Positions 5,712 through 6,361 of a stretch of 6,361 bases of DNA are shown here, piece after piece. The stretch lies in assembly GCA_019090295.1 (NCBI GenBank), contig JAHRWG010000329.1, forward strand, positions 1-6,361, read 5' to 3'. The DNA is from Cycloclasticus sp. GTDB lineage: Bacteria; Pseudomonadota; Gammaproteobacteria; Methylococcales; Cycloclasticaceae. The position numbers and the translations under genes are program-made. Numbering within the stretch: position 1 is the first letter of the stretch; every line of letters begins with the position of its first letter. The notes under the pieces are model-generated. The model ran no database searches, was not told the origin of the DNA, and was given only the letters and a program-made list of their open reading frames with translations.

Positions 5712-5768
5712 CGGAGGTCCTGCTATTAAACAGACTGCAAGTTAACTTATTTCACGGCTAAATACCCT

Positions 5769-5774
5769 TATAAT
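5769..5774 (+). promoter_or_regulatory. Consensus -10 box just before the binding-protein gene
   Basis: TATAAT (6 of 6) ends 6 bases before the ATG at 5781. CTTATT at 5746-5751 gives a poor -35 at 17 bases. If used, transcription would begin at or within a base or two of the ATG, producing a leaderless message. No Shine-Dalgarno sequence precedes the ATG, which is consistent. Confidence 0.45.
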
Positions 5775-5780
5775 AAAAAG

Positions 5781-6361
5781 ATGATCCCTCGTTTTTCACT
5801 CATTTACTTTAGACTGTTGACCCTCATCATCTCGGTGGTCTTTTCTAGTGTTTTATTGGCTAAGCCGGTTCAACAATCAATGATTGGGGCACCCTCTCTA
5901 CCTCAACGAGTTGTGTCGTTAAATTTATGTACCGATCAACTCCTGATGGACATGCTACCACCTGACAACTTGGTCGGCATTACCCAGTTATCGTTAGACC
6001 CTGCCCTTTCTTACCAGTACAAAAAGGCTCTACGTTACTCACCCCATCAAGGGCGAATTGAGGAAATCATCGCCCTTAAACCCGACCTTATTATCACTGG
6101 CGAGTTCACAACACAAGCCAGTAACGCGCTACTTGAAAAACTGGGCTACCGCGTTATTAAAATGGGCTTGCCCTCTACTGTTACAGGCATAAAACAGCAA
6201 ATACTAACCCTCGGCCAACATGTTGGTCGACCCCAGCAAGCGGCTGAGATGGTCAGCCGTTTAAACCACTCGTTAGCTCGCCTCAAACACAGTCGAGTTT
6301 TAAACAAGCCAACTGCCGCTATTTATTACGCTAATGGATTTACCGCTGGCAAGCACACCAT
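5781..6361 (+). CDS. Periplasmic binding protein of a cobalamin/iron-siderophore-type ABC transporter (runs off the right edge)
   Basis: The frame from ATG 5781 stays open to the window edge (193 codons). Residues 1-27 form a signal peptide: basic R4 and R11, then a hydrophobic run to SVLLA. The mature part begins the class III binding-protein fold of COG0614 (BtuF/FepB/FhuD type): QRVVSLNLCTDQLLMDMLPP at about 42-61 is the first strand and helix, followed by LVGITQLSLDPALS and a G-R-IEEIIALKPDLIITGEFT segment at 91-109. Next come LLEKLGYRVIKMGLPST and the long connecting-helix region GIKQQILTLGQHVGRPQQAA. Such proteins deliver vitamin B12, haem or ferric siderophores to an inner-membrane ABC importer; the ligand cannot be told here. 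There is no lipobox cysteine at the signal end. The ATG is fixed by the signal peptide, since the upstream in-frame region has no other start before a stop at 5727. No cobalamin riboswitch was recognised upstream. Confidence 0.82.
   Translation, partial: MIPRFSLIYFRLLTLIISVVFSSVLLAKPVQQSMIGAPSLPQRVVSLNLCTDQLLMDMLPPDNLVGITQLSLDPALSYQYKKALRYSPHQGRIEEIIALKPDLIITGEFTTQASNALLEKLGYRVIKMGLPSTVTGIKQQILTLGQHVGRPQQAAEMVSRLNHSLARLKHSRVLNKPTAAIYYANGFTAGKHT

Noticed and set aside
5576..5780. Cobalamin riboswitch or Fur box upstream of the binding-protein gene
   Set aside because: GGAGGTCCTGC near 5712 faintly recalls the end of a B12 box, but none of the other conserved riboswitch elements is present, and no Fur-like palindrome was seen.

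Overview
The window looks like a chromosomal segment of a marine-type gammaproteobacterium of moderate to low GC content. The evidence is an E. coli-like cytoplasmic parvulin (PpiC), a narXL pair divergent from narK as in pseudomonads, a DUF3149-type small membrane protein, and FNR/NarL-style regulatory sites. A Methylophaga/Cycloclasticus-like relative is one possible guess, but the sequence alone does not settle the genus.

Left part (1-2787): a nitrate-response module. The 5' end of a NarK-type nitrate/nitrite transporter gene runs leftwards out of the window. It is divergent from a two-gene operon, narX-narL, whose reading frames overlap by 4 bp. The 239-bp intergenic region holds a perfect 16-bp palindrome with the 7-2-7 geometry of NarL/NarP sites, a third copy of the same heptamer close to narX, and a possible FNR half-site on the narK side. 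The likely circuit is that NarX senses periplasmic nitrate/nitrite, phosphorylates NarL, and NarL controls narK and perhaps narXL itself.

Middle part (2788-4081): a 39-codon membrane-protein gene (DUF3149-like) lies on the minus strand, too short for ordinary gene finding. It has a good ribosome binding site and an upstream FNR-like box plus -10 hexamer at exactly the spacing of a class II FNR-activated promoter. A divergent RluA-family pseudouridine synthase gene follows on the plus strand.

Right part (4162-6361): a minus-strand cluster, read right to left, encodes a possible 22-aa membrane peptide, a single-domain PqiA-like membrane protein, the parvulin PpiC, and a PqqD-like protein. The PqqD-like frame appears to be cut short by a one-base frameshift, because a plausible 23-residue C-terminal continuation lies in the next frame. 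On the plus strand the window ends inside a gene for a secreted cobalamin/iron-siderophore-type ABC transporter binding protein, whose consensus -10 box sits so close to the ATG that its mRNA may be leaderless.

No CRISPR array, IS element, tRNA or rRNA was seen. Most genes are ordinary housekeeping or respiratory-control genes. The best leads for novelty are the FNR-type promoter in front of the tiny membrane protein and the orphan, apparently frameshifted PqqD-like gene.
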